This document shows, one piece after another, positions 1 through 9,824 of a DNA stretch of 64,000 bases. The stretch spans positions 62,001 to 126,000 of the forward strand of contig LUZY01000010.1 of the NCBI GenBank assembly GCA_001603805.1, read 5' to 3'. Position numbers and translations under genes: made by a program. Under the pieces are notes generated by a model. The model worked only from the letters and a program-made list of their open reading frames with translations, was not told where the DNA came from and searched no databases. Positions within the stretch are counted from its first letter, which is position 1. Each line of letters opens with the position of its first letter. This stretch comes from Deferribacterales bacterium Deferri_01 (GTDB lineage: Bacteria > Chrysiogenota > Deferribacteres > Deferribacterales > Geovibrionaceae).

Positions 1-404
1 GCAACATCGGTGATAATGGCAGGATCCCAAACACGTTCTGTAAGCCACAGTCCCTCCGGCATCTGCCCGAAGTGGTTGTTTATATACCGGCTGAGTTTCT
101 CTATCTGCCCTTTTCTGTCTCCTGAGGGTATTGCTGACAGCACAGGCTCATAATATCCGCCTGTGAAAAACTCAATCTGGTTATTGTCAGTGAGTCTCTT
201 CATGTTGTTGAATACAGCCTTATGGTTCTGTCTGATATAGTCCAGAAGCCATCCGCTGTAATGTGCGGCAAAACGAAATTTCGGATACAACAGCGCTGTC
301 TCCATAAAAGGTGCGTAGCAGCGTTCCACTGCCTCATCCACCACATGACTGAAGTTACCCACCGGCTGGTGGCAGTGTATTCCGAAAAGAAAAGGCATTT
401 TCAT
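1..404 (-). CDS. GH57 4-alpha-glucanotransferase-like enzyme, N-terminal part
   Basis: Only the first about 134 codons lie in the window; the gene runs off its left edge. The protein opens MKMPFLFGIHCHQPVGNF, the HQP motif of glycoside hydrolase family 57. It then carries FFTGGYYEPVLSAIP near residue 80 and GLWLTERVWDP around residue 120. The Glu of WLTER is residue 123, the same position I recall for the catalytic nucleophile of the Thermococcus litoralis 4-alpha-glucanotransferase. It probably remodels alpha-1,4-glucans in the cytoplasm. It sits 48 bp downstream of a second GH57 gene and is likely cotranscribed with it. The ATG at 404 is preceded by an AGGGA-like ribosome site. Exact substrate specificity is inferred. 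Confidence 0.85.
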   Translation of the reverse strand, partial: MKMPFLFGIHCHQPVGNFSHVVDEAVERCYAPFMETALLYPKFRFAAHYSGWLLDYIRQNHKAVFNNMKRLTDNNQIEFFTGGYYEPVLSAIPSGDRKGQIEKLSRYINNHFGQMPEGLWLTERVWDPAIITDV

Positions 405-452
405 ATTATTTTCCCTGTTTATAAATGCGGAGCTTGCAGCAACGCAGAGTTT

Positions 453-2552
453 TTATACTATCCAGTCGTCTCCGAAGTTGTCCCAGAGATCGACCTCGAC
501 CATATTGTACTGTGGCGCACGCTCAACGGCCTCACCGTCTTTAATCAGACGAAAAACTATATATATACGTCCGGTGTTGTCAGGCATATTTTTGTGAGGC
601 AGGGCAATTTCTGCTATGCGGTTGATTCCCCAAAGAACACCGCTGCCGTTTCCGCCTGTGCCTGTATCCAGAGGAATCCGGTATTTTGCAGGGCTGCTTC
701 CCGTAATCTCCGCCTCTATTTCGTAGCCATTATCCAGTATTCCGTTGAAACTGCCCTCAATGCGGAGATAAAGGTTTTCTTTGTCATACCCGAAAAAGAG
801 TCTGCGGAGAATATTTGATGAAGCGTGCATGGCTCCGGCGTCAAACTTGAGATCGAACTCCCCTGCACTGAGCCACTCAAAAAAACTTGTTACCTCGCCG
901 TCCGGAACTGCAGTAAGGTAATATTTAGGCTTCCTTATAAGTCCGGATTTGTATGAGCGTTTTATTGGGATGTAAAGTTCCTGCGGAATTTCTGTCCCCA
1001 GTATTTTATATGCATTAATGAGATAGCCTCTGAAAAGTTTGTCAAAAACATCCGCCTGAAGGCTGAAATGGTCATCTCCGAACCACCAGAACCAGTCGCT
1101 TCCTTCTGCTATATGTATCTCATTCATTGCTTTTTCTTTTATTTCAGTTTTTTCTTCCCTGTCAACCGCCAGACGTGCCGCATTAAGCAGACGCCACGCC
1201 TCGTTTTTTTCCCTGTGACCGAGCCAAGTTGTAAAATTGCCGTATATCCATGAACCTGCACGGATTTTATCAAGTTTGCTCTCCGGCACTTCCTGAAGAT
1301 TCATCGCCTCTGACATGGTCACGGTGCTTATCCATTTTTCTTTCTGTATCCTTTCATAAAGGGCACGGAAAAATCTTTCTCCGTTTTCGGGGTAATATTC
1401 CCATGCGTTTTCACCGTCCAGAATTACCGGAACAAGGGTTGACTCATCCACTGACTCATAAATTACTTTCAGCTTCGCCACAAAATCATTCGCAGCCTTA
1501 TCAGCATCCTGACCGCTGTATGTGAAGCCTATGAGGTCACTCAGCAGTTTATCACGGAAGAATATATCAATCCGCCCGCTTTGAGTTCCGTAGTAATGCC
1601 GCCTGTAAAGCTTTTTTCTTTCGGACGATACGGAGAAATTGAACCCTGCGGAACCTGCGAGGACATCCTCATCGCTGGCTATCCATTTTATACCGTTTCC
1701 GGCAAACAATTCTGCCGCCCGTCCGCTTATACTTCCCTCCGCAGGCCACATGCCCGAAGGTTTGCGTTCAAATATCTTTTCATAATACCTGACCGCTTCC
1801 TCCACATGCCACTGCGGATCACGTCCGAAATCGCCGAACGCCGAAGGCATAGGTATCTCCGGCAAAGCTTCCTTTGCAGAGTCCAGATCTATCAGAAGAG
1901 GCAGAATAGGATGGTAAAACGGAGTAACAGATACCTCGATAATCCCTTCATTCTGCAATTCGCTGTAGAGGGGGACAATACGTTTAACCGCCTCGCATAA
2001 GGTTTCCATCAAGCTTACTTTATCATTCTGAGTGAATCCTGCTCCTTTTGATATAAGATTTGCAATCAACGGATATTCCGTTCTGAAGAAATTACCTGTC
2101 CAGCTAAGGAGATAAAGCACCTGCAAATCCAGAATCTCGGCATCGCTGAAAAGCCTTTCTGTGTTCTCGAACATTCCGCTGCGGCTGTTTTTGCTGTAAA
2201 GCTCCGCATATCTGCGGAAAGGAGCTATCATATTGGCAAAATTTGCCATAAAAAGCTGAGGCACAAATCCGCATCTCTCCTCATGTGTGAGATCTGCGGG
2301 TTTTTTCAGCATGGTTTTAAAAAATATGTCGTCAACGTTTATATCTTCGTAGTCCTTAAGCTGAACAAGAAGAGAAGGGACAAGGTTAAAGGTCTGCCTT
2401 ATCCCTTTGTAGTCTTTTAGGTATCGGGGAATCTCATAGTAGTCCTTTATGGCATGAAGAAAAACCCACGGCATGTGGTATGTTCCATTCTGTCCGTCCT
2501 TATAAAAAGGCTGGTGCATATGCCATAAAAAAGCGAGATTCAGTTTCTTCAT
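453..2552 (-). CDS. GH57 family glycosidase (alpha-amylase/alpha-mannosidase-like)
   Basis: This 699-residue protein has the GH57 catalytic (beta/alpha)7 domain over roughly residues 1-520. The first motif is HMHQPFY near residue 12. The likely nucleophile Glu is in GMWPAEGS (E272), and the likely acid/base Asp is in VILDGENAWEYYP (D379). The last 150 residues look beta-rich and may be a carbohydrate-binding or DOMON-like module. There is no signal peptide, so it should act on cytoplasmic alpha-glucan. It starts directly after the stop of the upstream nucleotidyltransferase/phosphomutase gene and is followed by another GH57 gene, suggesting one operon for glycogen-like polymer or maltooligosaccharide handling. 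Family assignment is firm; the actual glycosidic bond cut is unknown. Confidence 0.88.
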   Translation of the reverse strand: MKKLNLAFLWHMHQPFYKDGQNGTYHMPWVFLHAIKDYYEIPRYLKDYKGIRQTFNLVPSLLVQLKDYEDINVDDIFFKTMLKKPADLTHEERCGFVPQLFMANFANMIAPFRRYAELYSKNSRSGMFENTERLFSDAEILDLQVLYLLSWTGNFFRTEYPLIANLISKGAGFTQNDKVSLMETLCEAVKRIVPLYSELQNEGIIEVSVTPFYHPILPLLIDLDSAKEALPEIPMPSAFGDFGRDPQWHVEEAVRYYEKIFERKPSGMWPAEGSISGRAAELFAGNGIKWIASDEDVLAGSAGFNFSVSSERKKLYRRHYYGTQSGRIDIFFRDKLLSDLIGFTYSGQDADKAANDFVAKLKVIYESVDESTLVPVILDGENAWEYYPENGERFFRALYERIQKEKWISTVTMSEAMNLQEVPESKLDKIRAGSWIYGNFTTWLGHREKNEAWRLLNAARLAVDREEKTEIKEKAMNEIHIAEGSDWFWWFGDDHFSLQADVFDKLFRGYLINAYKILGTEIPQELYIPIKRSYKSGLIRKPKYYLTAVPDGEVTSFFEWLSAGEFDLKFDAGAMHASSNILRRLFFGYDKENLYLRIEGSFNGILDNGYEIEAEITGSSPAKYRIPLDTGTGGNGSGVLWGINRIAEIALPHKNMPDNTGRIYIVFRLIKDGEAVERAPQYNMVEVDLWDNFGDDWIV

Positions 2553-2553
2553 A

Positions 2554-5052
2554 CTAGGACTGTTCCTCCAGCCAGAGCTGAATTTTGTCTATGTATTCAT
2601 CCTGCAGCTTCTTTCCTTCGGCTTCGCTCATGGACTCTACATAAACATGGACATTAGCTGAATACTGGTCGGGAACCATATGAACCCAACCTTTTTCAGC
2701 GAACATTATCTTTATGCCGTCCAGAAAAGACGCTTCCTTATCCATTGCCTCTTCACTCATTTTTCTCATAAGGAATCCCTTAAGCTCCAGAGGGCAGTTA
2801 ATAACATTATGCACAAAGTAATACGTGGGAATAAGCTTCATGATATCAGAAACGCTTATATTCACCTTCGCAAGCAACTCAAGAATTTTAACAGAAGCGA
2901 ACATTGAGTCCGTGTTTGTTCCATTATCCGTAAACATGTAGTTGTTGTTCAGGTTGCCTACAAAGTCAAAATTCCTGAGATATTCACTTTTAAGACCTGC
3001 CACTTTGCCTCTCACTATCTCGGTATGCTTCAGTTCAGCATCAAGAACCGTGGGGGCGTAGGCCGGCAGATAGACTTTAATTTTCTTTTTGGCAGTGAGA
3101 TCCATAAGTTTGAGGATAAACATCAGCGCCCTGTCAGAACGCAGGCTTTTTCCCTCATTAGTGATAATATTAAGCCTTTCGCCGTGGGGATATACGACAA
3201 AGCCGAGATCAGCCTCCATAACTTTCACAATATCGGACACCTCTTTTATTGAGGTAGCGAGCTGGTGTATGGTTTTGGAGAGCTTTTTCTCATCCTGATA
3301 AGCGTTAAGGATTACAGAGTCAGTGCCGGTCTTATTCAGAATTTCAGGATAAACGTTATCCGTAGTTCCGTTCATAAGATCTACCACAAGCTTAAATCTG
3401 CGTGCTTTAACCAAAGCCAGGTCTATATTCCGCATGAAGCTTTCACGGTAAAATTCTTTTACCATAGGCTGTTCGTATATCTCACCTATCTCCTCGTGGG
3501 AGGCGCGGCGGAAGTTCTCACGGAAAAAAACACGCTCTATATTTTTCTCAAAATTTGAATCTATCGTTGTTCCATGCTCATCAAAGAATAATATTTCAGT
3601 ATGAGTGGAATCGGTCTGCGACTGGCGGAAATATACACCGGCGACCTCTCCAAAGGTTGAAAGCTTATGAGTCATAACAGGCAGCGGAGACATACGCACA
3701 TCCGTTGCGTTTACACCTGTTGAAAGCAGACCGCCGAGAAAGCAGCGCTTAAGCATCCGTGAGCCCCTGTGGTAATCCCTGCTTAAAAGCACCCTTGAAC
3801 CCGCCGGAAGCTGGCTGCCGAATGCGGAACCAAGCTTGGCTGCAAGTTCCGGACTCATCTCCACATTTGTACGTGCGGAAACCTTGCCGCCTTCAAATAT
3901 AGACTTCTTCCATTTATCGCCCCAGATAAGGTTGCTGCTCACGATTGAGCTTTCTTCTATCTGCTTGTTAGGCCACACCATAACGTCTTTTTCAAAAATG
4001 ACATAATTGCCCACTTCCGTATCCTGAGCGATAATGAATCCGCTTTCGCCCAGAACCTTTTTACCGAGCTTCACACCATTGCAGAGAACAGCATTCTTGA
4101 TATTGCAGGAGTAGCCTATCTCAACATTATTCCAAAGAATAGAGGAGCTTACAGATGTCTCATCACCGATAGAGCTGCCGCTGCCTATCACAGTGTCTTT
4201 GATTTTGGCATTTTTACCCACAGAGCATCCGTCACCAAGAAGTACGAGCCCCTCAAAGACTGTACCCTCACCGACTTCCACATCCTTTCCCATGTAGCAT
4301 ACTCCGCCCGCCTGCTCCTCAGCAGTTCCGTTCAGAGGAAGCTCCACTTCTCCTGCCAGTATATCCTGCAATGCCGCACGGTATGAATCGGGGTTGCCCA
4401 CATCACGCCAGTAGCCTTTTGCATTGTAACCGTAAATCTTTGTTCCGCCTGCCATAAGTTTAGGAAACAGGTCTTTTGAAAAGTCGAAGTTGCTGTTTTC
4501 AGGTATATATTTAAGCACTTCAGGCTCAAAAACATATATTCCCGTATTTATTGTGTCGCTGAAAACTTCACCCCAGCCTGGCTTTTCCAGAAAACGGACT
4601 ATCTGCCCGTCTTTATCAGTAATAACCACACCAAACTGAAGAGGATCAGGCACAGAGGTAAGCGTAATAGTAGCTTTTGACTGTTTGAAATCATGATAGC
4701 CGATTATTTCCTGTATGCTGAAATCCGTAATGAGATCACCGCTTACTACTATAAAGCGCTCATCCAGATATGCTTCCGCTTTTTTAACTGCTCCCGCTGT
4801 TCCGTAATCATCATCCGGCTGAACATAGCGGATGTTTACACCTTTGCTGCTGCCGTCGCCGAAGTAGCTTTTTATTACTTCCGGCTTAAAATAAAGCAGG
4901 ATAACAATATCAACAATCCCTGCATTTTTCAGGGAGTCAATAATGTACTCCATCATAGGTTTGTTCATAACCGGAATCATCGGTTTCGGGACACTGGATG
5001 TCAGGGGCTGAATCCTTGTTCCGAATCCGCCGGCCATAACCACTGCTTTCAT
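2554..5052 (-). CDS. Mannose-1-phosphate guanylyltransferase-like / phosphomannomutase-like fusion
   Basis: This is an 832-residue three-part protein. Residues 1-230 are a nucleotidyltransferase starting MKAVVMAGGFGTRIQPLT, with the usual GG.GTR.PLT nucleotide-binding motif. Residues about 250-370 form hexapeptide repeats of a left-handed beta-helix. Residues 380-832 resemble alpha-D-phosphohexomutases. In the mutase part the usual TASHNP phosphoserine loop is absent: the equivalent stretch reads VYFRQSQTDSTHTE. The mutase activity is therefore doubtful. Known relatives in cyanobacteria and other phyla are annotated as mannose-1-phosphate guanylyltransferases with a PMM-like domain. It heads the operon with the two GH57 genes, so a role in nucleotide-sugar supply for glucan metabolism is plausible. 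Confidence 0.85.
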   Translation of the reverse strand: MKAVVMAGGFGTRIQPLTSSVPKPMIPVMNKPMMEYIIDSLKNAGIVDIVILLYFKPEVIKSYFGDGSSKGVNIRYVQPDDDYGTAGAVKKAEAYLDERFIVVSGDLITDFSIQEIIGYHDFKQSKATITLTSVPDPLQFGVVITDKDGQIVRFLEKPGWGEVFSDTINTGIYVFEPEVLKYIPENSNFDFSKDLFPKLMAGGTKIYGYNAKGYWRDVGNPDSYRAALQDILAGEVELPLNGTAEEQAGGVCYMGKDVEVGEGTVFEGLVLLGDGCSVGKNAKIKDTVIGSGSSIGDETSVSSSILWNNVEIGYSCNIKNAVLCNGVKLGKKVLGESGFIIAQDTEVGNYVIFEKDVMVWPNKQIEESSIVSSNLIWGDKWKKSIFEGGKVSARTNVEMSPELAAKLGSAFGSQLPAGSRVLLSRDYHRGSRMLKRCFLGGLLSTGVNATDVRMSPLPVMTHKLSTFGEVAGVYFRQSQTDSTHTEILFFDEHGTTIDSNFEKNIERVFFRENFRRASHEEIGEIYEQPMVKEFYRESFMRNIDLALVKARRFKLVVDLMNGTTDNVYPEILNKTGTDSVILNAYQDEKKLSKTIHQLATSIKEVSDIVKVMEADLGFVVYPHGERLNIITNEGKSLRSDRALMFILKLMDLTAKKKIKVYLPAYAPTVLDAELKHTEIVRGKVAGLKSEYLRNFDFVGNLNNNYMFTDNGTNTDSMFASVKILELLAKVNISVSDIMKLIPTYYFVHNVINCPLELKGFLMRKMSEEAMDKEASFLDGIKIMFAEKGWVHMVPDQYSANVHVYVESMSEAEGKKLQDEYIDKIQLWLEEQS

Positions 5053-5152
5053 TATATTCCCTCGTTATTTATCTTGTTTTTATCTGCGGGCGCAGTTTCA
5101 GCGCCGTTATATCTATCCTGACAGTCGTATTTATTATTAATTCTCACAGAAA

Positions 5153-5521
5153 TCAGACTTTACTCTTCTTGATCACGGCGGAAATTTCGTTCAGAAGCGA
5201 GTCCAGATCAGAAGGCGACTTAACCCAGTATCCGTCTGCCAGCCATGTGGAGAAGTCGTCCTGATAAGCGCTGTACGCCGTCGCAAGTATAGTTTTGACA
5301 CCTTTATACTTTTTGGTGATTTCCTGAAGAATGTCAATCCCGCTCTCACCTTTAAGTTTTATATCGAGAAGAATAACATCAATTTTCTCTTTCTCAAGAA
5401 CCTTAAAGCACTCGGCACTGTTTGAGGCTTCAAAAACCTTGTAACCGTTGTCTTCAAGCTCTGTGCGGTAAAGCAGCCTTATTTCCGACTCATCGTCGAC
5501 AACCAATACCGAATATGCCAT
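5153..5521 (-). CDS. Single-domain response regulator (CheY-like receiver)
   Basis: The 122-residue protein is only a receiver domain. The acidic pocket is in VVDDESE, the phospho-acceptor Asp is in VILLDIKLKG near residue 52, the switch Thr is in ILATAYSAY, and the conserved Lys is in VKSPSDL. There is no output domain, so it probably relays phosphate to or from another protein. It ends 100 bp before the nucleotidyltransferase fusion on the same strand. That gap is too long to show an operon but leaves cotranscription possible. No cognate kinase is adjacent. Confidence 0.9.
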   Translation of the reverse strand: MAYSVLVVDDESEIRLLYRTELEDNGYKVFEASNSAECFKVLEKEKIDVILLDIKLKGESGIDILQEITKKYKGVKTILATAYSAYQDDFSTWLADGYWVKSPSDLDSLLNEISAVIKKSKV

Positions 5522-5536
5522 ATGTACCTCCTACTT

Positions 5537-5820
5537 AATAACTAAAAAAACTACTTCCTGTGCCTACTTATGATAGTTCTTAAAAACATACGTCCTGTAG
5601 TTTTTAATCACTCGCACCTTGCGGAGCAACACTCCTTAGTGCTCTCACTACGTTGACGTTCCTCACATACGTTGCGGTACGCACTGCGTGGGCACATCCA
5701 TGTGCCTATTTATGACAGTTCTAAAAACATACGTCCTGTAGTTTTTGCCTACTTGTTCGCAAGCCGCACAGCAGGCCTTCGCTACGCACGGCGTAGACAC
5801 TTCCTGTGTCTACCTTAATA
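5537..5820 (+). repeat. Modular hairpin repeat array 1 (degenerate copies)
   Basis: The 581-bp gap between the receiver gene and rpe holds divergent copies of the hairpin repeat family. Visible stems are AAAAAC/GTTTTT around a CGTCCTG loop at 5582-5605 and again at 5723-5746, GGCACAT-CC-ATGTGCC at 5691-5706, and GTAGACAC/GTGTCTAC with loop TTCCT at 5793-5813. The linker TTCGCTACGCACGGCGT is at 5778-5794, and a decayed form TTGCGGTACGCACTGCGT is just upstream of 5691. The remaining 5821-6102 shows no gene I can support; the short open frame across it is made of repeat sequence. Confidence 0.75.
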
Positions 5821-6102
5821 ACAAAAAGCCTGACCCTTCCACGTCATTCTGCCGCAGAAGCAGAACTGTATTAAGACTGAAAATGCCCGAAAACAGCTCA
5901 GTCCTCGAGCGTTTGCCCTACCGCCTGTTTTATTCAGCCTTTTTCTCATGCTTCAACAAAAAGCACCATAAGCAGCTAAAAAAGAAACATAAGTAACTTT
6001 GTAAGAATTATACCATGCTGAAAGAACACTCGGCAACACGATAAGGGATTGTCTTATTTTGAAAAATGTTAAAAAGTGTTAAATGTTAGGGGAAAGCTTA
6101 GA

Positions 6103-6741
6103 CTACTTGAGAGATTTTATTGCGTCAGCGTATGAAGATGCACCAAAAACATAGCTTCCCGCCACGACAGCACCACAACCTGCGTCAGCAAGAATATTTA
6201 CATTTTTGTCTGTAACTCCGCCGTCAACTTCTATTATGAGATCAGGATTAAGAGCTTGTTTCATTTCAGCAAGTTTTGCCACCTTGCTGACTGAGCTTTC
6301 GATAAACTTCTGACCGCCGAATCCCGGGTTCACAGACATAATTAAAACCATATCAAGATACGGGAGAATTTCCTCAAGGGCAGAAACCGGAGTATGAGGA
6401 TTAAGAGACACACCCGCCTTACAGCCGTGAACTTTGATCTCGCTCACTGTTCTGTGAAGGTGTGTGCATGCTTCATAATGCACAGTGATAAGGTTTGAGC
6501 CTGCATCAGCGAAGTCTTTGATATATCTGTCAGGATCGATGATCATAAGATGCACGTCAAAAGGCTTCCGGGTGGTTTTGCGAAGATGTTTCACCACAGG
6601 TGCGCCGAAGGTGATATTAGGCACAAATACGCCGTCCATGACATCAAGGTGGATCCAATCCGCCCCGCCGTCGTCAATGGCTTTTATCTCTTCTGCCAGT
6701 CTCGAAAAATCTGCGCTTAATATAGAAGGTGCAACTATCAT
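6103..6741 (-). CDS. rpe: Ribulose-phosphate 3-epimerase
   Basis: The 212-residue protein matches the ribulose-5-phosphate epimerase TIM barrel along its full length. It opens with APSILSADF. The metal-binding and catalytic segments are HLDVMDGVFVPNI, FDVHLMI, MSVNPGFGGQKF and the final VDGGVTDKN with its catalytic Asp. It interconverts D-ribulose-5-phosphate and D-xylulose-5-phosphate in the pentose-phosphate pathway, in the cytoplasm. It is transcribed divergently from the lytic transglycosylase gene, with 108 bp between the two starts. There is no evidence of an operon on the downstream side, where the hairpin repeats lie. Confidence 0.96.
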   Translation of the reverse strand: MIVAPSILSADFSRLAEEIKAIDDGGADWIHLDVMDGVFVPNITFGAPVVKHLRKTTRKPFDVHLMIIDPDRYIKDFADAGSNLITVHYEACTHLHRTVSEIKVHGCKAGVSLNPHTPVSALEEILPYLDMVLIMSVNPGFGGQKFIESSVSKVAKLAEMKQALNPDLIIEVDGGVTDKNVNILADAGCGAVVAGSYVFGASSYADAIKSLK

Positions 6742-6849
6742 CGGGCTATGATATTCATCAGCGTATGAATGTCAACAAATTAAAAACGCATATGCTGATT
6801 TTACAATTTTTATATAACAACTGTACCTAAAAAGGACGATAATGCTTTT

Positions 6850-7830
6850 ATGAAAAAACTTATTTACACAGTGCTTATTTTGTTCTTAACAAATTCTGCT
6901 GTTTTTGCCGTGCCGCTTACGGAAGAGTCACTTACATTTGCCGATAAACTTCATAAAAAATACGGCATAGACCCGATACAGACGATTCTTCTCATTCAGA
7001 ACGCAGAGTATTCCGACAAGGCGCTGTCTCTCATGGACAGACAGTTTGAGCGCAGCGGCTGGGGAGTTTACAAAAAAGGGATGGTAACTGACTCCAGGAG
7101 CAATAAGGGAGGCAGATTTTATCTGAACCACAGGGCAAGCCTTGAACTTGCCTATGCAGAATATGGTGTGACACCGGAGATAATAGCAGCCATCCTTGCC
7201 GTTGAAACAAATTATGGTGATTACAAGCTGCAGCATAGAGCAGTGGACGTTCTTGCCACGCTTGGATTTTTCTACCCCAGACGTTCAGACTACTTTTTAT
7301 CGGAGCTTGAAGCTCTCATCGCATATACAGAAAAGAACGGAATTGACCCTTTTTCGCTGAAAAGCTCATACGCCGGGGCTGTGGGAATACCGCAGTTTAT
7401 GCCGAGCAACATAAATAAATTCGGCGTGGATTTCGGCGGAGACAAACTTGTTGACCTTGTAAACAGTAGAACAGATGCCATAGGAAGTGTGGCTAACTAC
7501 CTTTCCGAATACGGCTGGCAAAAGGATAAACCCACGGCAATAAAACTTAAAGGCAGCGGTTTTGAAAAATTTCTCGGTCAGGGCTATGAACCTAAATTCA
7601 CAGTAAGAGAACTTGAAGAAAACGGAATAATCTTCGCCCTGCCGGCAGAACCGGATGAAAAAGTCAATGTTATCAAACTCGAAACCGACAGAGGCTTTGA
7701 ACATTGGGCAGTATTCGGAAACTTCAGAACAATTATGCGTTACAACAACAGTGCAAACTATGCTCTGGCTGTTCTACTCATAAGCAAAAATATTGAAGAG
7801 GAACGAAAGAGGCTTGAAAAGGAAAATTAG
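6850..7830 (+). CDS. Lytic murein transglycosylase, MltB type
   Basis: This 326-residue protein has an N-terminal signal peptide (MKKLIYTVLILFLTNSAVFA) followed by an SLT_2-type lytic transglycosylase domain. The catalytic Glu is in ILAVETNYGDY, and the family motif GAVGIPQFMPSN lies further on. The signal ends AVFA with no lipobox cysteine, so it is probably a soluble periplasmic enzyme rather than a lipoprotein. It cleaves peptidoglycan between N-acetylmuramic acid and N-acetylglucosamine, giving anhydro-muropeptides. It lacks an obvious C-terminal peptidoglycan-binding domain. It is a monocistronic gene ending at a strong hairpin shared with the convergent chemoreceptor gene. Confidence 0.92.
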   Translation: MKKLIYTVLILFLTNSAVFAVPLTEESLTFADKLHKKYGIDPIQTILLIQNAEYSDKALSLMDRQFERSGWGVYKKGMVTDSRSNKGGRFYLNHRASLELAYAEYGVTPEIIAAILAVETNYGDYKLQHRAVDVLATLGFFYPRRSDYFLSELEALIAYTEKNGIDPFSLKSSYAGAVGIPQFMPSNINKFGVDFGGDKLVDLVNSRTDAIGSVANYLSEYGWQKDKPTAIKLKGSGFEKFLGQGYEPKFTVRELEENGIIFALPAEPDEKVNVIKLETDRGFEHWAVFGNFRTIMRYNNSANYALAVLLISKNIEEERKRLEKEN

Positions 7831-7866
7831 CGGAAACCCCTGCTTTATTCAGCGTGGGGATTCCGC
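7830..7866. terminator. Hairpin between convergent genes
   Basis: GCGGAAACCCC pairs with GGGGATTCCGC with a single A-A mismatch, and TGCT/AGCG extends the stem around a TTATTC loop. It lies exactly between the convergent ends of the transglycosylase and the chemoreceptor, so it may stop transcription from both sides. There is no long T-run on either strand. Confidence 0.6.
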
Positions 7867-7878
7867 CATTATCTGAAT

Positions 7879-9498
7879 TTATTTAACTTTGAAATAATTC
7901 ATTGAGTTCTGAAGCGATACAGCAAGTTCTGCCAGATTATCAGAAGCGGTATTAACCTCGTTTGCCGCTGCGGCGGCTTCTTCTGATGCCGCTGAAACAG
8001 CCTGAACATCGCCGGATATACCTTCTGCAGTGACAGAAACCTCTTCTATAGATGAAGATATGATTATAAGCTCTTCCGTCAGGTTGTTGAGACTGACAAG
8101 AATCACATTAAACGATTTACCTGTTTCTTCGGACAGTTTTACGCCGGAACTCACTTTATCTGATATCTTTTCCATGGCGTTAACGACATTCTTAACTTCG
8201 CTTCTGATTGCCGTAACTATTCCGGATATCTCAGAAGTGGCGTGGGCACTTTTTTCCGCAAGTTTGCGCACTTCATCAGCAACAACAGCAAATCCTCTTC
8301 CTGCCTCGCCTGCTCTTGCTGCTTCAATGGCTGCATTAAGGGCAAGAAGGTTTGTCTGCTCGCTTATATCCGTAATAACACTGAGGATCTCCTCAATTCG
8401 GAAAGAGTTTTTCTCCAGAGACTGTGAAAGGCTTATGGATGAGTCAACAGTCCTTGCGATGCCTTCAACCTCTTCAATTGATTTTTTAATAATCACATTG
8501 CCTTCTTTAGCAGCGGCAACGGTTTCATTGGCTTTTTTATTCATGTTTGAGGCATTATTAGCAATTCCGTTTATGGTTGTTGAAACTTCCTCAAGAGCTG
8601 AGGCTACCTGAACAATCTTCTCCGTCTGCATACTTGCAGTCTGATTCATTTCATCTGAGCTTACAGAAAGCTGTTGGCTTGCTCCGGCAAGGCTTTCAGA
8701 TATGTACAAAGACTGCTTTACAACTTCGTTAAGTCTGCCCGCAGTGTGATGGAGCGAGTGCGCAAGTCTGGATACTTCATTTTTACCATCCGTATCCACA
8801 GAAATAGTAAGATCTCCGTCTGCAAGTTTATTTGCAGCATCAACTCCTTTAATCAGGCTAGCTGTCAGGTATCTTATAACCGCATAAGAAACAATTGAAG
8901 ATATCAGAAGAGCTGCTATTGAAAGAGAAATTATAACAGACAGGAGAATGCTGTATCTCTTTTTTGAGGTGTTGTACTCATCTGCGGCAACTGTGAGCTG
9001 AATATTCACAAGACCATTAAAAATATCAAGCACCGGATCAATATAAGTATACAAATCATTCTTTATATAGTCATCGAGCGCTTCTAAATTTTTCTCTTTC
9101 AAAATCTTCTGTAGTCTTTCCACGGAAGCGTCAGTCTCTACAAGCAGTATATTAGCCTGATCCGCCAGCCGTTTTTCTTCAGGCACAAGATAGGTTGACA
9201 AATATGCCCCCCACTCTTCTTTAATGACGCTTTCTGCTTTTTCAACTATTTTTAAACCTTCTTCCCACGTTAAGTTACCCTGTTCAATTTTATTAGCTGG
9301 AACAATGATATGCAAAGAATAGGAATCTGCCACAGTTTTAAGACTCTTTAAAGGGATTATTCTGTCATTATAAACAGTTTCAAGAGATCTGTTCACCTGT
9401 CTGATCGAAAAAATCGAATATGCTCCAATAACGAGCAAAAAAAACACAGACAGAGAAACCATCAAATACAATGTGGTTTTGATGCTGATATTTTTCAT
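7879..9498 (-). CDS. Methyl-accepting chemotaxis protein
   Basis: This 539-residue transmembrane chemoreceptor has a first membrane segment at about residues 11-31. A four-helix-bundle-like periplasmic domain follows to about residue 185, then a second membrane segment at about 185-210. A HAMP linker precedes the cytoplasmic signalling helices. The hairpin tip that binds CheA/CheW is intact ([41 protein letters not shown]). It ends YFKVK with no CheR-tethering pentapeptide. The ligand cannot be read from the sequence. It is monocistronic, converging on the transglycosylase gene. The 5' region is AT-rich with no chemotaxis gene nearby. Confidence 0.93.
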   Translation of the reverse strand: MKNISIKTTLYLMVSLSVFFLLVIGAYSIFSIRQVNRSLETVYNDRIIPLKSLKTVADSYSLHIIVPANKIEQGNLTWEEGLKIVEKAESVIKEEWGAYLSTYLVPEEKRLADQANILLVETDASVERLQKILKEKNLEALDDYIKNDLYTYIDPVLDIFNGLVNIQLTVAADEYNTSKKRYSILLSVIISLSIAALLISSIVSYAVIRYLTASLIKGVDAANKLADGDLTISVDTDGKNEVSRLAHSLHHTAGRLNEVVKQSLYISESLAGASQQLSVSSDEMNQTASMQTEKIVQVASALEEVSTTINGIANNASNMNKKANETVAAAKEGNVIIKKSIEEVEGIARTVDSSISLSQSLEKNSFRIEEILSVITDISEQTNLLALNAAIEAARAGEAGRGFAVVADEVRKLAEKSAHATSEISGIVTAIRSEVKNVVNAMEKISDKVSSGVKLSEETGKSFNVILVSLNNLTEELIIISSSIEEVSVTAEGISGDVQAVSAASEEAAAAANEVNTASDNLAELAVSLQNSMNYFKVK

Positions 9499-9782
9499 AA
9501 AGATACCTCTGAGTAAATAATGAACGACTGCTAAACCATCGTCCCAAATTTTGTATATACAGCTAGTGGAAAATTCATCTATTAATTGAGCTGAAGCCCT
9601 TGTAGAAAACCAACTTAACTGTCTTTTTTATGATAATAGCACTCTTTAAAAAAAAAACCATGGATTTAGCTTTTATTTAATAAAAATATTTCTCATTTTT
9701 CTTCAGAAAACTAATATATTATTTGTGATTAAGTAGAATTTTATGAATTTCAGAAATAATTGACAAAGTTTAATAAAAATTT
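9499..9782. other. AT-rich intergenic stretch
   Basis: This is upstream sequence of the chemoreceptor on the minus strand. It is very AT-rich, with several A- and T-runs, and probably holds the chemoreceptor promoter. I see no gene, repeat or convincing structure in it. Confidence 0.4.
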
Positions 9783-9815
9783 AAGGGGTCTTTCTTGTAT
9801 AAAGAAAAACCCCTT
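9783..9815 (-). terminator. Terminator of the amino-acid ABC transporter operon
   Basis: AAGGGGT and CTTTCTT pair with AAGAAA and ACCCCTT around a GTAT loop. On the minus strand the hairpin is followed by AAATTTTTATT, ten bases past the stop of the ATPase gene. Confidence 0.7.
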
Positions 9816-9824
9816 GAGTTGACC

